Origin: JAWKOK01 sp963848115
Lineage (GTDB): Bacteria; Chloroflexota; Anaerolineae; Caldilineales; Caldilineaceae
Reading direction: 5' to 3'
NCBI GenBank assembly: GCA_963848115.1
Contig: CAWKCP010000023.1
Coordinates: forward strand, 83,827-147,826
Length of the DNA: 64,000 nt
The notes beneath the pieces are model-generated. The model was not told where the DNA came from and made no database searches. It saw only the letters and a program-made list of their open reading frames with translations. A program made the position numbers and the translations under genes. This document shows positions 31,516-40,399 of this stretch, in pieces (position 1 is the first letter of the stretch; each line of letters starts with the position of its first letter).

Positions 31516-33245
31516 CTACTGGTCATCATCATCCGATTCCTGGGATTCGGCCAGATAGGCTTCAACTCCGGCCCGAACCGACACATATATCCGATCGGAG
31601 TCGATGACGTTGTGCGTGTTGAGCCGTTTCATGATCTCCTGAATCGAGGACTGAATACGAGCAAAACGCAGTTCGATGCCGACACGTTCTAGCTCATTTT
31701 TCAGTTCATGGATCGTCATGATAGCAGTGGCATCGATATCGGTGATAGCTTCGCCGTCGACCAATACAACCTTCGGATCGTAGAGCGCCACGCCCTCCCG
31801 GACCTCATCGGCAAAATCGGGCGCGTTGGCAAAGAAAAGCGCCCCATCGAAACGTAAGATCAATAGCCCAGGATAGGTTTCGCCATCAGGGAAGTGTTCG
31901 AGGCTGCGGAATGTTTCCTCGCCCGGCACCTTGCCCATGACCGAACTCTTGCGACTCTTGGCAGCCAAGACCAAACCAAATAGCCCCAGGCAGAGAGCCA
32001 GGACAATGCCCTGCAAAATACCGATAGCCAAGACGCCCACAACAGCCACCAAAGCTGTCCAGAAGTCCAGATCGGTAACACCCCAATACTGCGAGATCTT
32101 GCGGTAGTTGATCAGGTGCCATACGGCATGGATGACGATGGCAGCCAATGCTGCTTCGGGCAGATAGTAGAAGAGGGGCGTTAGAAAGACGGCGGTAATC
32201 AGCACGGCAATGCCGGCGATGATCGAGACCATTTGGCTCGTGGCGCCGGCATCGACCGACGCAGCGGTCTTGGAGAGGCTGCCGTCGACCACGAAACCGC
32301 CACTGAAACCGGACCCGGCATTGGAGGCACCAACGGCGATCAATTCCTGATCGGCTTCAACCCTGTAATTAAACTTGGTGGCATAGGATCGTGCGACGGC
32401 CACAGATTCGGCAAAGGCGACCAGGGCGATGGCTGCTGCCCCAGGAATCAACGCCAACGCATCCCTGGCGCCAACGCCCGTCGGCAGGCCAATGGGAGGC
32501 AAGCCTGCAGGGATCTCACCGACGATGTGGATGCCAGAGTCCTCAAAATCAAGCAGATACGAAGCCACGATTGCCAGTACCATGACAGTGAGTGCCGCCG
32601 GAATCTTGGGCGTGTAGCGATGCATCAGAAAGAGCGCTGCCAGGCAGATCAACCCCACGAAAAAGGTAGCCCAGTGAATCTGCCCTAGATTGATAACAAA
32701 GGCCAATACCTCCGGCACAAAATCCGCGCTATCGGGGTCGAAACCCAGTAGCTTATCCAATTGACCGACGAGGACAGTAATGGCAACTCCAACCACAAAA
32801 CCATCCAGCACCGGGCGCGAAGGAAATCCGCCAGCACACCCAACCGCAATAGTCCGGCGATGATGAGGAGGATTCCGGTCAGCAGCGCCAGCATCACGGT
32901 GAGGGCAATGAACTCGTCGGTGCCGACAGCGGCAAAGCCGACAACAACACTCAGTGAGAGTGCAGCCACCGTGGAACTTGGACCCACATTCAGGTGTTTC
33001 GAGGTGCCGAAGATGGCGTACGCAATTAGGGCCAACGGAGCTGCGTACAGTCCGGTCTCAGGCGGCATGCCCGCGATGCCGGCATAGGCCATGGCTTCAG
33101 GGACCAGCAATGCCCAGACGGTGAGCGCTGCGATAAGGTCCGGGCGCAGAAACGATGGTTTGTAGGCCGGTAACCATTCTAGGATGGGGAAGAATGACTT
33201 CACGGTCCGTTTGCTTTTCTGACCACGAAGTGTTGTCAATGCCAT
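31516..33245 (-). pseudogene. SulP-family anion transporter with STAS domain, frameshifted
   Basis: Inner-membrane sulfate/bicarbonate-type transporter, about 576 residues if intact. The first frame (33245 to ~32820) starts with FLRPDLIAALTVWALLVPEA and YAGIAGMPPETGLYAAPLAL. It breaks at LADFL; reading continues one frame over with SRPVLDGFVVGVAITVLVGQ and ends with a STAS domain (FDGALFFANAPDFADEV, DIDATAIMTIHELKNEL). One missing base near 32820 explains the break, probably in TTCCTT. The rest of both halves is well preserved, so this is either a sequencing error or a very recent pseudogene. Confidence 0.85.
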
Positions 33246-33850
33246 ATGGTCCTCTTCTCGAAGAGTGTGTTCCCTGGGATTCCGGATGTTCGGTATCTCT
33301 CACGCCGTCAGTGACAATGGTTGAACATCCCATTCTGCTGCATTCTACCGTGGAATCCCATCCACACCAATAGGTTCCAGTGACGTTGACCACGACTGGG
33401 CGTCATGATAACCAAACTGGAGTTATTGGCGAACATGAACTCTCGCGAGTTCGACCGCCACAGGCGCCGCCTAGAACGCCGGCTGAGCCTGTCGAAGCCG
33501 GGTCCGCCATTCTAGTTCACGAAACGAATGGTTTCGTAGCGCCTTCAGTTAAGGCGTGCAGTATTCTTTCGCCCAGTCATCTTGTCGCCCAGCCAACGAA
33601 AGCGGATTCAGTATCGGCCCATTTTCCTTCAATCGCATCCTCCGAAGGTCGTAGTATGGTCGTATTTGTAGGACCGCTTTGGAAACTAAGGTTATCAACA
33701 GCAGCACAGTTGCCAAGAATGATATCCTCAGCCGATGGTTTTCGGCTGTATCCCGGAGACTTGCGCCTATGTTCAGTGACCCTGTAATTGTCAGTGGCTG
33801 CACTGGGTAGCTTGGCGGCCATAGCTGATCATTGCAAAAGGACAGAGAAG
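33246..33850. other. gene-free stretch
   Basis: About 600 bases between the SulP start and the epimerase remnant, with several short frames but none with a domain or ribosome-binding site. It contains GGCTGAGCCTGTCGAAGCC at 33481-33499, a word found in many unrelated bacterial genomes as an intergenic repeat. The left part must include the SulP promoter. Confidence 0.4.
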
Positions 33851-34217
33851 ATGGACGAAAAGACCAACTCACTTCACGTCATTTTTTGGCGCCGGACCGG
33901 TCGGTATGGCGATAATGAATGCTCTTCTGGCAAGAGACGCGCACGTACGGATGGTCAAGCGTAACGGTGAGGCCGAACTGCCCGATGGCGCCGCGTTGGT
34001 GTACGGTGACGCAAGCGATCCTGCGTTTGCCCTTGAGGCCAGCCAGGATGCAGAAGTCCTCTGTCAGGCGCTCAATCCGCCCTATACTCAATGGGCTGAG
34101 CTGTTCCCGCCGCTACAACAAGCTGTGCTATCTGCTGCCGCAGCTACCAGGGCAAAGCTGGTCTCGTTGGAAAATGTCTACATGTATGGTGAACTCGTCA
34201 GATCCCCCGAAAACTAG
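33851..34217 (+). pseudogene. NAD-dependent epimerase/dehydratase remnant
   Basis: From an ATG at 33851 the frame begins MDEKTNSLHVIF; after one extra T in a run of six, the next frame continues GAGPVGMAIMNALLARDAHV, VYGDASDPAFALEA and SLENVYMYGELVRSPEN, then stops at 34215. The Rossmann Gly motif (GAGPVG) and the NVYMYG strand match short-chain epimerases, which normally continue for another ~200 residues. It is therefore truncated at the 3' side and frameshifted near the 5' end. Nothing restores the C-terminal half downstream. Confidence 0.7.
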
Positions 34218-34316
34218 CCCCGTACCTGCCGAGAACATGGCGATCATACGATAACCTGTGAAACCGATAGGCGTTTAGCGCTTTGTTGAAATGACACCTT
34301 TCAAAGGAGAAAAATC

Positions 34317-34736
34317 ATGGCCGCCCAGACCCTCAAACGCAATATCTTTCAACGCATGTTGGGCATTCCCGCTACAAAAGCGCCTGCCAATTCTGGTTGC
34401 TGGCATTTCAACGATGGACAACTGACTGTTGACATCGATGCTGTACCCGAATTGAGCGCGCCATGGGGTGCGATCTGCCTGGGTGACGAATCGTTGCCCG
34501 AGCGCGTTCTCCTCTTTCGCGATGATGAAGGCCGCTTCCACGCCGTCCAGAACAAGTGCAGCCATGCCGGACGCCGACTCGATCCTGTACCCGGTACCGA
34601 GTCTGTGCAATGTTGTAGCATGGGCAAGTCAACCTACAGCATCGACGACGGCACAGTGATCGCAGGCTCAGGAAAAGAGCCAATCAAGGTCTATACAGTC
34701 GTACAGGGAAACGATACGCTGACCATCGAGATCTAG
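34317..34736 (+). CDS. Rieske-type [2Fe-2S] protein with altered second ligand pair
   Basis: 139 residues, soluble, single domain. VLLFRDDEGRFHAVQNKC leads into NKCSHAGRRLDPVPG, the first Rieske ligand box (Cys-x-His). The second box, normally Cys-Pro-x-His-Gly, reads VQCCSMGKSTYSI, with a second cysteine after the first and methionine in place of the histidine. The remaining Ile-Lys-x-Tyr tail (PIKVYTVVQGNDTLTIEI) is typical. The cluster may be altered, absent or bound through the extra cysteine. AAAGGAG lies eight bases before the ATG. A small membrane protein gene follows by 15 bases. Confidence 0.75.
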   Translation: MAAQTLKRNIFQRMLGIPATKAPANSGCWHFNDGQLTVDIDAVPELSAPWGAICLGDESLPERVLLFRDDEGRFHAVQNKCSHAGRRLDPVPGTESVQCCSMGKSTYSIDDGTVIAGSGKEPIKVYTVVQGNDTLTIEI

Positions 34737-34751
34737 GATCAGGAAATGGTC

Positions 34752-35186
34752 ATGACAACCAGGTTCGCTTCATCACGGCGTCGCCCACTAGGCGTGTCCG
34801 TGCTGGCCATTCTATTGCTTGCGATTGGACTCTTCGCCTTCACCGGATCGCTCTGGATGTGGGGCGCAGGATTTTTATTCAGTTTTCCTGCTGGCACAGA
34901 CTACGCCTTTCCAGTGGCTGATATTCTTGTCAACGCGCCAGCGTCCATCATTGCGGCTGTGGGTCTCTGGCGTATGAAGCAGTGGGGCTATGGCGCATCT
35001 CAATTTGTCGCCGGGTTCTACACCTATGCCTCGGTCGAGATATTCGTCATGGTGATACAGGAAGGAGCTCCCTATCCGCTGAAGATCATCGTGCCTCAGT
35101 TGGCGGCAATTCTAGTAGCCGCCATCCTCGTGTTCTACCTCTGGAGAATCCGATCGCTGTTTGGGTTTCGGCAGAGAGATTCTTGA
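34752..35186 (+). CDS. small membrane protein of unknown function
   Basis: 144 residues with four hydrophobic segments: VSVLAILLLAIGLFAFTGSL, VADILVNAPASIIAAVGLW, SQFVAGFYTYASVEIFVMVI and IVPQLAAILVAAILVFYLW. The ATG at 34752 is eight bases after an AGGA site; another ATG two codons earlier is too close to that site. It directly follows the Rieske-type gene and is likely cotranscribed, so it may be the membrane partner of that electron carrier; this is inference from position only. Confidence 0.65.
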   Translation: MTTRFASSRRRPLGVSVLAILLLAIGLFAFTGSLWMWGAGFLFSFPAGTDYAFPVADILVNAPASIIAAVGLWRMKQWGYGASQFVAGFYTYASVEIFVMVIQEGAPYPLKIIVPQLAAILVAAILVFYLWRIRSLFGFRQRDS

Positions 35187-35494
35187 CCCCTGAAGGGTGG
35201 CTCTCTGGGATCTCAGGGGGTTGACAAAGAAACGTAGGGCGGGTTTCCCTACCCGCCAAAGCCAGGCAGGTGAGGAAACCTGCCCTACCCCTGAGATCCC
35301 AAAGAACCTGAAGGGTGAGCTACTCTGCCCATTGGGCCAAGCAGCCAAGGAAAGCTGCCCTAGGTGAAATGTCAGAACCCCGATTGATGAACACCGAGCA
35401 GAACCGCCCCGACTGGTGCCAAACATCCTGAATTGGCAAATCAGACCAGAACCGATATTCTGTTTCACGAAACATTGCCATTCGCGCGATTCTT
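35187..35494. repeat. gap with inverted copies of the GGGATCTCAGGGG repeat
   Basis: Begins CCCCTGAAGGGTGG and TCTGGGATCTCAGGGGGTTG, then at 35238-35312 carries the reverse complement of the 29702-29771 element (CCCTACCCCTGAGATCCCAA). The two halves face each other with GGGCGGGTTTCCCTACCCGCC as a central palindrome. No gene was seen in the rest of the gap. Confidence 0.55.
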
Positions 35495-38200
35495 ATGGGT
35501 CAGTATCGACCAGAACCGCTTTTTCAAGACATTGAATCCATGAATCGACCAAACCGAGCCTGGAAAATCGCTGCAGTTGCCATATTTCCCGTGGTCGTCG
35601 CATTGCTGGCGGCTGCCTACCTGGATGATCCATATCAATACCTGAACTATCTGCGCGAAGATAGTCTGATCGAATGGCTTTCGTTCGCCTTTCTTGCCCT
35701 CTCCGGCCTGATTGCGCTAGATATTGGTATTCAGATCCTCCGTAGAGATCGGCAATTTCAGTGGTTTTTCTTCGCTTTTGGGTTCTTCTGTCTACTCATG
35801 GCCTTTGAGGAGATCAGTTGGGGACAGCGTCTTTTCAGCCTAACACCGCCCGAATATTTCTTGGGCAATAGTGATCAGCAAGAGATCAACGTCCATAACG
35901 TCCTTCAGCAAAAGCTTGACTTCAAGACCAAGGATCTGGCGGCTCTGGTACTCTCGGTCTATGGCATCCTTTTGCCACTCCTCGCCATCAACCGTCACAT
36001 CGACACACTGTTGAAGCGATTCAGGCTACTGATCCCGCCCCTCTACCTCATCCCCGGCTTCCTGATCGCGTCCCTGTTGATGTTCGATGTCCCGACCGGA
36101 TTCGAGGAGGAAATCGGCGAATTTCTATTCGGACTCTGCTTCCTGCTCTTCATGATGGATGAGTTGATGGCAAGGGGCGTAGGCGTCATCCCCAAAAACG
36201 TGGTTCAACCGGACATCGGGGTTCGTTCGCGCGTAGTCGCCTTGGACCGTCTCGCCATCCTGGCCCTGACACTGGTGGCTTTCGGGTTGCACATCTGGCA
36301 ACTGGATGGCAAAGGGCTCTGGCTGCCCGAGGCGATCCACGCTGCCGCCGCCCATGCATCGCCGAGAGAGATTGTCCAGCAGGCATGGCTCAGCGGCGCA
36401 GTCGAACGCACCGCATGGCTTCTGATCCTGGGCGTCTGGCAGCCGTTGGTCGGATCGTCTGAATTCGCACTGCGTTTTCTGTCCGTGCTTGCGACCACCG
36501 CCGCTGTGCCGCTCTTCTGGCAGACGCTCAGGGCTGTCCTGCCCAATCAGATTGCGCTCCGCCTCTTCGCCGCCTTGCTGCTGACTCTGGCGCCGGCGCT
36601 CCACTTCTATGCCCAGGATATCTCAATCTACGGGTTCCTGGCATTGTCAGCCACGCTGTCACTCTATTTGACGGTGACCTTGTGCATCAGGCCAAGCTAT
36701 CTGCGCTTGTTTCTCTGGATGGCCGTGGCCTGGATCTTCACATTCTCCCATCCGTTAGCAATCACTTTGGTAATTATCGAGGCCGTCCCCCTTGCCGTGC
36801 TTCTACTCAGCAACGGGCAACAGCGGATCTCTCGCATCCATACCGGCATCATATTGATCCTGGCCCTGATTCCCGGAATAGCCTGGGTGTTCGCCTCACC
36901 GGGAACAGAATCGGCCTTGGCAACAGCAACCACCATTCTAGATCCCGATGACTGGTCCAGATCCATCCGCATGGAACAGTTGTGGAAGGATCTGACCTTT
37001 GGCAATGCGCTCTGGCTCTCCTATCGGTCTCGGCTTGCGGTCGTGATAGTGCCGATTTTCATCTGTGGAGCGATCGTGCTTCTCCTCTGGAGGCGCATTT
37101 TCACAAATGATGAACCGCAGATCAACCCCGCTGTTTTGGCCTGGCTGTTGCTGGCATCGGTGCTGGGTCCGCTGCTGATTGCGCTCTTTGCGCTGCCCGC
37201 GCTACCGACGGCTGCGACGCTTCTTGCACTGCCGGCGCTGCTGGCCGTCTGCGCGATCGGCGCGGTCTATCTAGTGCGCGCTGTGCCGCTAGTCGGCGCA
37301 ACAGTCATGTTGTTGGCGGCGGGGCTTGCCGTCACCGGACTGGTCACCTACAACAGCGGTGTTGCCAAGAGCGGCTATCTGGAATCGGCCATGCTCGTCA
37401 ATGAAAAGCAGCAGGCCGACGACGGTGTGCTGCTGGCGGCGCCGTCTCAGCACTTTCTGGCCGACTACTATTTCGAAACCAACAACGTCCAGGCCTTGCC
37501 GGAGATGGAACTCTCGCCCTACTGGCCGCAGCAGATGTCGCCACTGGTTCCCCACGAAGTGGACGGGGAGATTCAGGAAGCATTGCGCGATCATCCAGCG
37601 CTCTGGCTGACCTTATACGAAGAGAACAGTGTCGACCCAGGACGCTTTCTGCCCGCCTATCTGACGGCTGTCGCTTATCGAGATAACTGTGTCGAGTGGG
37701 ATGATGTCGAACTCTGTCGCTTTATCAGCCCGCCGCTGCTGGAGACGCAGGACCTGGGCTTAGGTAGGTATCTCTTTGCCGGGGAACTTGGCCTGCAAAA
37801 GGCGATGCTGGCCGCAGAGGATGAGTCAATTTTGGGCGTCCCCATGCTGCTGGCCCAGTTGGACTGGGAGGCTGCCACCCAGATCAGTGCCGACTACAAG
37901 GTTTCGTTGCGCCTTGTGAATGGAAATGGAGAAGTGGTGGCCCAGCGCGACGATTTCCCAATCGGGCCGCTCTTGCCGCCGACGGTATGGGGCGGCGGCG
38001 ATCGAAAATCCGGCTACATGGCGCTGCCACTGCCACAGGCGCTTCCAGCCGGTCGATACGCAGTCCAATTGGCGCTCTACAACCCGGCCGACATGCAGGT
38101 TGCCCAATATCAAACGTCAGCGGGCAAGGAGAGAAGTGACCCGCTGACGCTTGCAACGGTCGACGTTGATGACACAGGATCGGCCATCACGCCGCCGTAG
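35495..38200 (+). CDS. large GT-C-type membrane protein
   Basis: 901 residues. An N-terminal block of six to seven helices carries FGFFCLLMAFEEISWGQRLF and QQEINVHNVLQQ, a conserved acidic EEISWGQ motif of uncharacterised membrane proteins. A second block after ~245 looks like a dolichol/undecaprenol-phosphate-dependent glycosyltransferase (QLDGKGLWLPEAIHAAAAHA, SEFALRFLSVLATTAAVPLF, LAPALHFYAQDISIYGFLAL). From ~640 a soluble extracytoplasmic region follows. The usual catalytic Asp-Glu in the first loop is not kept (LPEAIHA), so transferase activity is uncertain. A start at 35540 is also possible. Single gene; the role may be surface glycosylation. Confidence 0.75.
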   Translation: MGQYRPEPLFQDIESMNRPNRAWKIAAVAIFPVVVALLAAAYLDDPYQYLNYLREDSLIEWLSFAFLALSGLIALDIGIQILRRDRQFQWFFFAFGFFCLLMAFEEISWGQRLFSLTPPEYFLGNSDQQEINVHNVLQQKLDFKTKDLAALVLSVYGILLPLLAINRHIDTLLKRFRLLIPPLYLIPGFLIASLLMFDVPTGFEEEIGEFLFGLCFLLFMMDELMARGVGVIPKNVVQPDIGVRSRVVALDRLAILALTLVAFGLHIWQLDGKGLWLPEAIHAAAAHASPREIVQQAWLSGAVERTAWLLILGVWQPLVGSSEFALRFLSVLATTAAVPLFWQTLRAVLPNQIALRLFAALLLTLAPALHFYAQDISIYGFLALSATLSLYLTVTLCIRPSYLRLFLWMAVAWIFTFSHPLAITLVIIEAVPLAVLLLSNGQQRISRIHTGIILILALIPGIAWVFASPGTESALATATTILDPDDWSRSIRMEQLWKDLTFGNALWLSYRSRLAVVIVPIFICGAIVLLLWRRIFTNDEPQINPAVLAWLLLASVLGPLLIALFALPALPTAATLLALPALLAVCAIGAVYLVRAVPLVGATVMLLAAGLAVTGLVTYNSGVAKSGYLESAMLVNEKQQADDGVLLAAPSQHFLADYYFETNNVQALPEMELSPYWPQQMSPLVPHEVDGEIQEALRDHPALWLTLYEENSVDPGRFLPAYLTAVAYRDNCVEWDDVELCRFISPPLLETQDLGLGRYLFAGELGLQKAMLAAEDESILGVPMLLAQLDWEAATQISADYKVSLRLVNGNGEVVAQRDDFPIGPLLPPTVWGGGDRKSGYMALPLPQALPAGRYAVQLALYNPADMQVAQYQTSAGKERSDPLTLATVDVDDTGSAITPP

Positions 38201-38211
38201 ATGAATACTGA

Positions 38212-38338
38212 AATTTGCCACAGAGTGACACAGACTAACAACCGATGATCACAGATGTCTTACAGATGTCCAGAGGTATCCCAGTAGCATCTGTGTCGTA
38301 TCCTTTTTCCATCTGTGTGAATCTGTGGCAAAAAGGGC
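38212..38338. repeat. dispersed inverted-repeat element (R5, partial)
   Basis: Contains TTTGCCACAGAGTGACACAG at one end and CTGTGGCAAAAAGGGCTT at the other, with ATCTGTG words between, as in R3/R4, but the outer GAGTC ends are missing. Confidence 0.55.
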
Positions 38339-38343
38339 TTTAA

Positions 38344-38907
38344 TCAGTCCCCAGCCAAAACCGGCTCGCCGTTAACTGCGGTCACGAAGATTTCCGCAAA
38401 ATCGTCAACCGATTCCCAGTCTGTATAGTCATAATCCTGAGAAATGTCGGTATCGCCGTCCATATGCTTCGAGATCGATTTCATCAGATAACGCTTAATA
38501 AGACCATACTGGGTGTAGAGCAATGCGCCGGCGAAGACCCCAATCTGGTCCGGTTGCCAGCCACATGCGTCCATGAAATCCTCGACATACTGCTCGACCT
38601 GGGCTTTGTCCTCAGGTGAGTCGCTCTTGGCCGTCAGACAAACCGAGAAAAAGGCTGAGAACTTGCTGGCCAGCGCATCGCTGTGTCGTTTGGCAAACTT
38701 GATCATGTAGTTCTGATGTTTGCCTATGTGGATCGATGCACCGACAACCACTCCGTCATATTCAGCAATATTGAAATCATCGGAAACATCTTTGCCATGG
38801 AGCAGATCTACGCTGTGGTTTGCATTGCGGAAAAGCTCTGCCATGTGGTGGGCAATCTTCTCTGTCTGTCCCTCCTGGGAGCCATATACAATCAGAAATT
38901 TCGCCAT
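38344..38907 (-). CDS. hemG: flavodoxin-domain protoporphyrinogen oxidase (HemG-like)
   Basis: 187 residues, one flavodoxin fold. FMN phosphate loop: LIVYGSQEGQTEKIAHHMAE; following FMN loop: GVVVGASIHIGKHQNYMIKF; C-terminal FAGALLYTQYGLIKRYLMKS, the HemG signature region. HemG oxidises protoporphyrinogen IX to protoporphyrin in heme synthesis using menaquinone. Start at 38907 with AGAAAGGA upstream. Other flavodoxin-domain proteins share this pattern, so hemG is the best but not the only reading. No other heme gene is nearby. Confidence 0.8.
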   Translation of the reverse strand: MAKFLIVYGSQEGQTEKIAHHMAELFRNANHSVDLLHGKDVSDDFNIAEYDGVVVGASIHIGKHQNYMIKFAKRHSDALASKFSAFFSVCLTAKSDSPEDKAQVEQYVEDFMDACGWQPDQIGVFAGALLYTQYGLIKRYLMKSISKHMDGDTDISQDYDYTDWESVDDFAEIFVTAVNGEPVLAGD

Positions 38908-39170
38908 GGGTTTGATCCTTTCTTGAAAAAGACATCCCGAACAGACTGTCCGTAAGATGCACCAGGGAGTGACTCACTGTTTCCACAAATGGAGCCAACG
39001 ATCCAATTGTGATTTTTTTCACTATAATATCACAAAGACAGTAGGGATTCAACGGGTCAGTTGGGTAGGTTTTTCTGGAGACAGTCAGCCGGTCTGTTGT
39101 ACAATGGATGGATAGATCCGAAAAACGCTTGTCTCTGCACAAGAACCATAGACGAAAGGATTTCGATTGC

Positions 39171-40229
39171 ATGGAAGCCAAGGCACATGAATTCTTGAAG
39201 GCGATGTTGACGGCGCCGAGTCCATCCGGCTACGAAGAGCCGGTACAAACGGTTGTGCGCCAGTACGTGAGCGACTTTGCTGATGAAGTGGTCACTGACG
39301 TACACGGCAACGTAATCGTCGGCGTCAACACGAATGCGCCTGTGCGCGTCGTGCTGGCCGGCCACGCGGATCAGATCGGTCTCGTGGTGACCCACATTGA
39401 CGACAACGGTTTCATCTACACATTGCCCGTCGGCGGCTGGGATCCGCAACAGCTGATCGGCCAGCGCATGACAATCTGGACCAAAGGCGGTCCGGTACCG
39501 GCAGTGATCGCACGCAAGCCCATCCATTTACTCAATTCGGAAGAACGCAAGCAGGTAGTCAAGCTGGAAGATCTCTGGCTCGATATCGGCGCCAGTGACA
39601 AAGAGGATGCCGCCGAACTGGTCATGATTGGCGACCCGGTCACACTGGAGTTGGGCTACCAGGAACTGCGCAACGGGCTGGCAAACTCGCCGGGCATGGA
39701 CAACAAGACGGGCGCCTGGGTTGTGATCGAGGCGCTACGCCGGGCCAAAACCAAGGGGCTCAACGTCGCGCTCTACGCCGTCTCGACGGTTCAAGAAGAG
39801 ATCGGGCTGCGCGGGGCCAAGACCAGCACCCACGGCGTCGATCCCCACGTCGGCATTGCCGTCGACGTGACCCACGCCACCGACTGTCCGACCATCGACA
39901 AGCGCCAGAACGGCGACGTCAAACTGGGTGGCGGCCCAGTTGTTGAACGCGGACCCAACGTCAACCCGACCGTGTTCGACCGCATGATCGCTGCCGCAGC
40001 CGCTGCCGATATTTCAGTTCAGGTGACGGCGCACAATCGGGGCACGCCGACCGACGCCAATGCCATCCAATTGACCCGAGCCGGCATCGCAACCGGCCTG
40101 ATCAGCATCCCCAACCGCTACATGCACAGCGCGGTCGAGACCATCGCACTGGACGACATCGATAAGGCCGCTGAGTTAATCGCCGAGTTTGTATCGGCAT
40201 TGACCGGCGACGAGGACTTCACGCCGTAG
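39171..40229 (+). CDS. M42-family metallopeptidase
   Basis: Dinuclear metal aminopeptidase/endoglucanase-type enzyme, 352 residues, probably a dodecameric shell. Metal ligand regions: VVLAGHADQIGLVVTHID (His-x-Asp), SPGMDNKTGAWVVIEALRRA, STVQEEIGLRGAKTSTHG (catalytic and metal Glu-Glu), VDVTHATDCP, and the C-terminal NRYMHSAVETI. Start at 39171 (MEAKAHEFLK) is preceded by GAAAGGA; 21 further codons upstream to 39108 are open but unlike the family. It degrades small peptides in the cytoplasm. Confidence 0.92.
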   Translation: MEAKAHEFLKAMLTAPSPSGYEEPVQTVVRQYVSDFADEVVTDVHGNVIVGVNTNAPVRVVLAGHADQIGLVVTHIDDNGFIYTLPVGGWDPQQLIGQRMTIWTKGGPVPAVIARKPIHLLNSEERKQVVKLEDLWLDIGASDKEDAAELVMIGDPVTLELGYQELRNGLANSPGMDNKTGAWVVIEALRRAKTKGLNVALYAVSTVQEEIGLRGAKTSTHGVDPHVGIAVDVTHATDCPTIDKRQNGDVKLGGGPVVERGPNVNPTVFDRMIAAAAAADISVQVTAHNRGTPTDANAIQLTRAGIATGLISIPNRYMHSAVETIALDDIDKAAELIAEFVSALTGDEDFTP

Positions 40230-40245
40230 GCACAGTCCACGATTG

Positions 40246-40311
40246 TAGGTGCGGTTTGCAACCGCACGCTCCATGGTAGTCCGATTCATGCGATTACAAA
40301 CCGCACCTACT
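40246..40311. repeat. inverted repeat GTAGGTGCGGTTTG
   Basis: Two 14-base arms (GTAGGTGCGGTTTG and its complement) 38 bases apart with an internal GCGGTTTGCAACCGC palindrome. Downstream of the M42 stop. Similar words are common intergenic repeats in other bacteria. Confidence 0.6.
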
Positions 40312-40326
40312 CTGCTATTTTGAAAG

Positions 40327-40369
40327 TAAAGAGGCCGCAGAGAGAAATGAACTCTCTGCGGCCTCTTTA
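40327..40369. terminator. bidirectional terminator
   Basis: 18-base perfect arms (TAAAGAGGCCGCAGAGAG and complement) with a seven-base loop, between the convergent M42 and META-MliC genes; A/T runs at both ends allow termination in both directions. Confidence 0.8.
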
Positions 40370-40399
40370 TTTTGAACATTCAGCAATCTGAGCGAGCGG

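Noticed and set aside
33919..34254. Alternative frame over the epimerase fragment
   Set aside because: It lacks the Rossmann glycine motif and family strands seen in the neighbouring frame; it may hold only a few residues of the decayed C-terminal part.
40246..40311. tRNA or small RNA gene
   Set aside because: The arms form a simple inverted repeat with no cloverleaf or conserved tRNA bases; it fits an intergenic repeat better.
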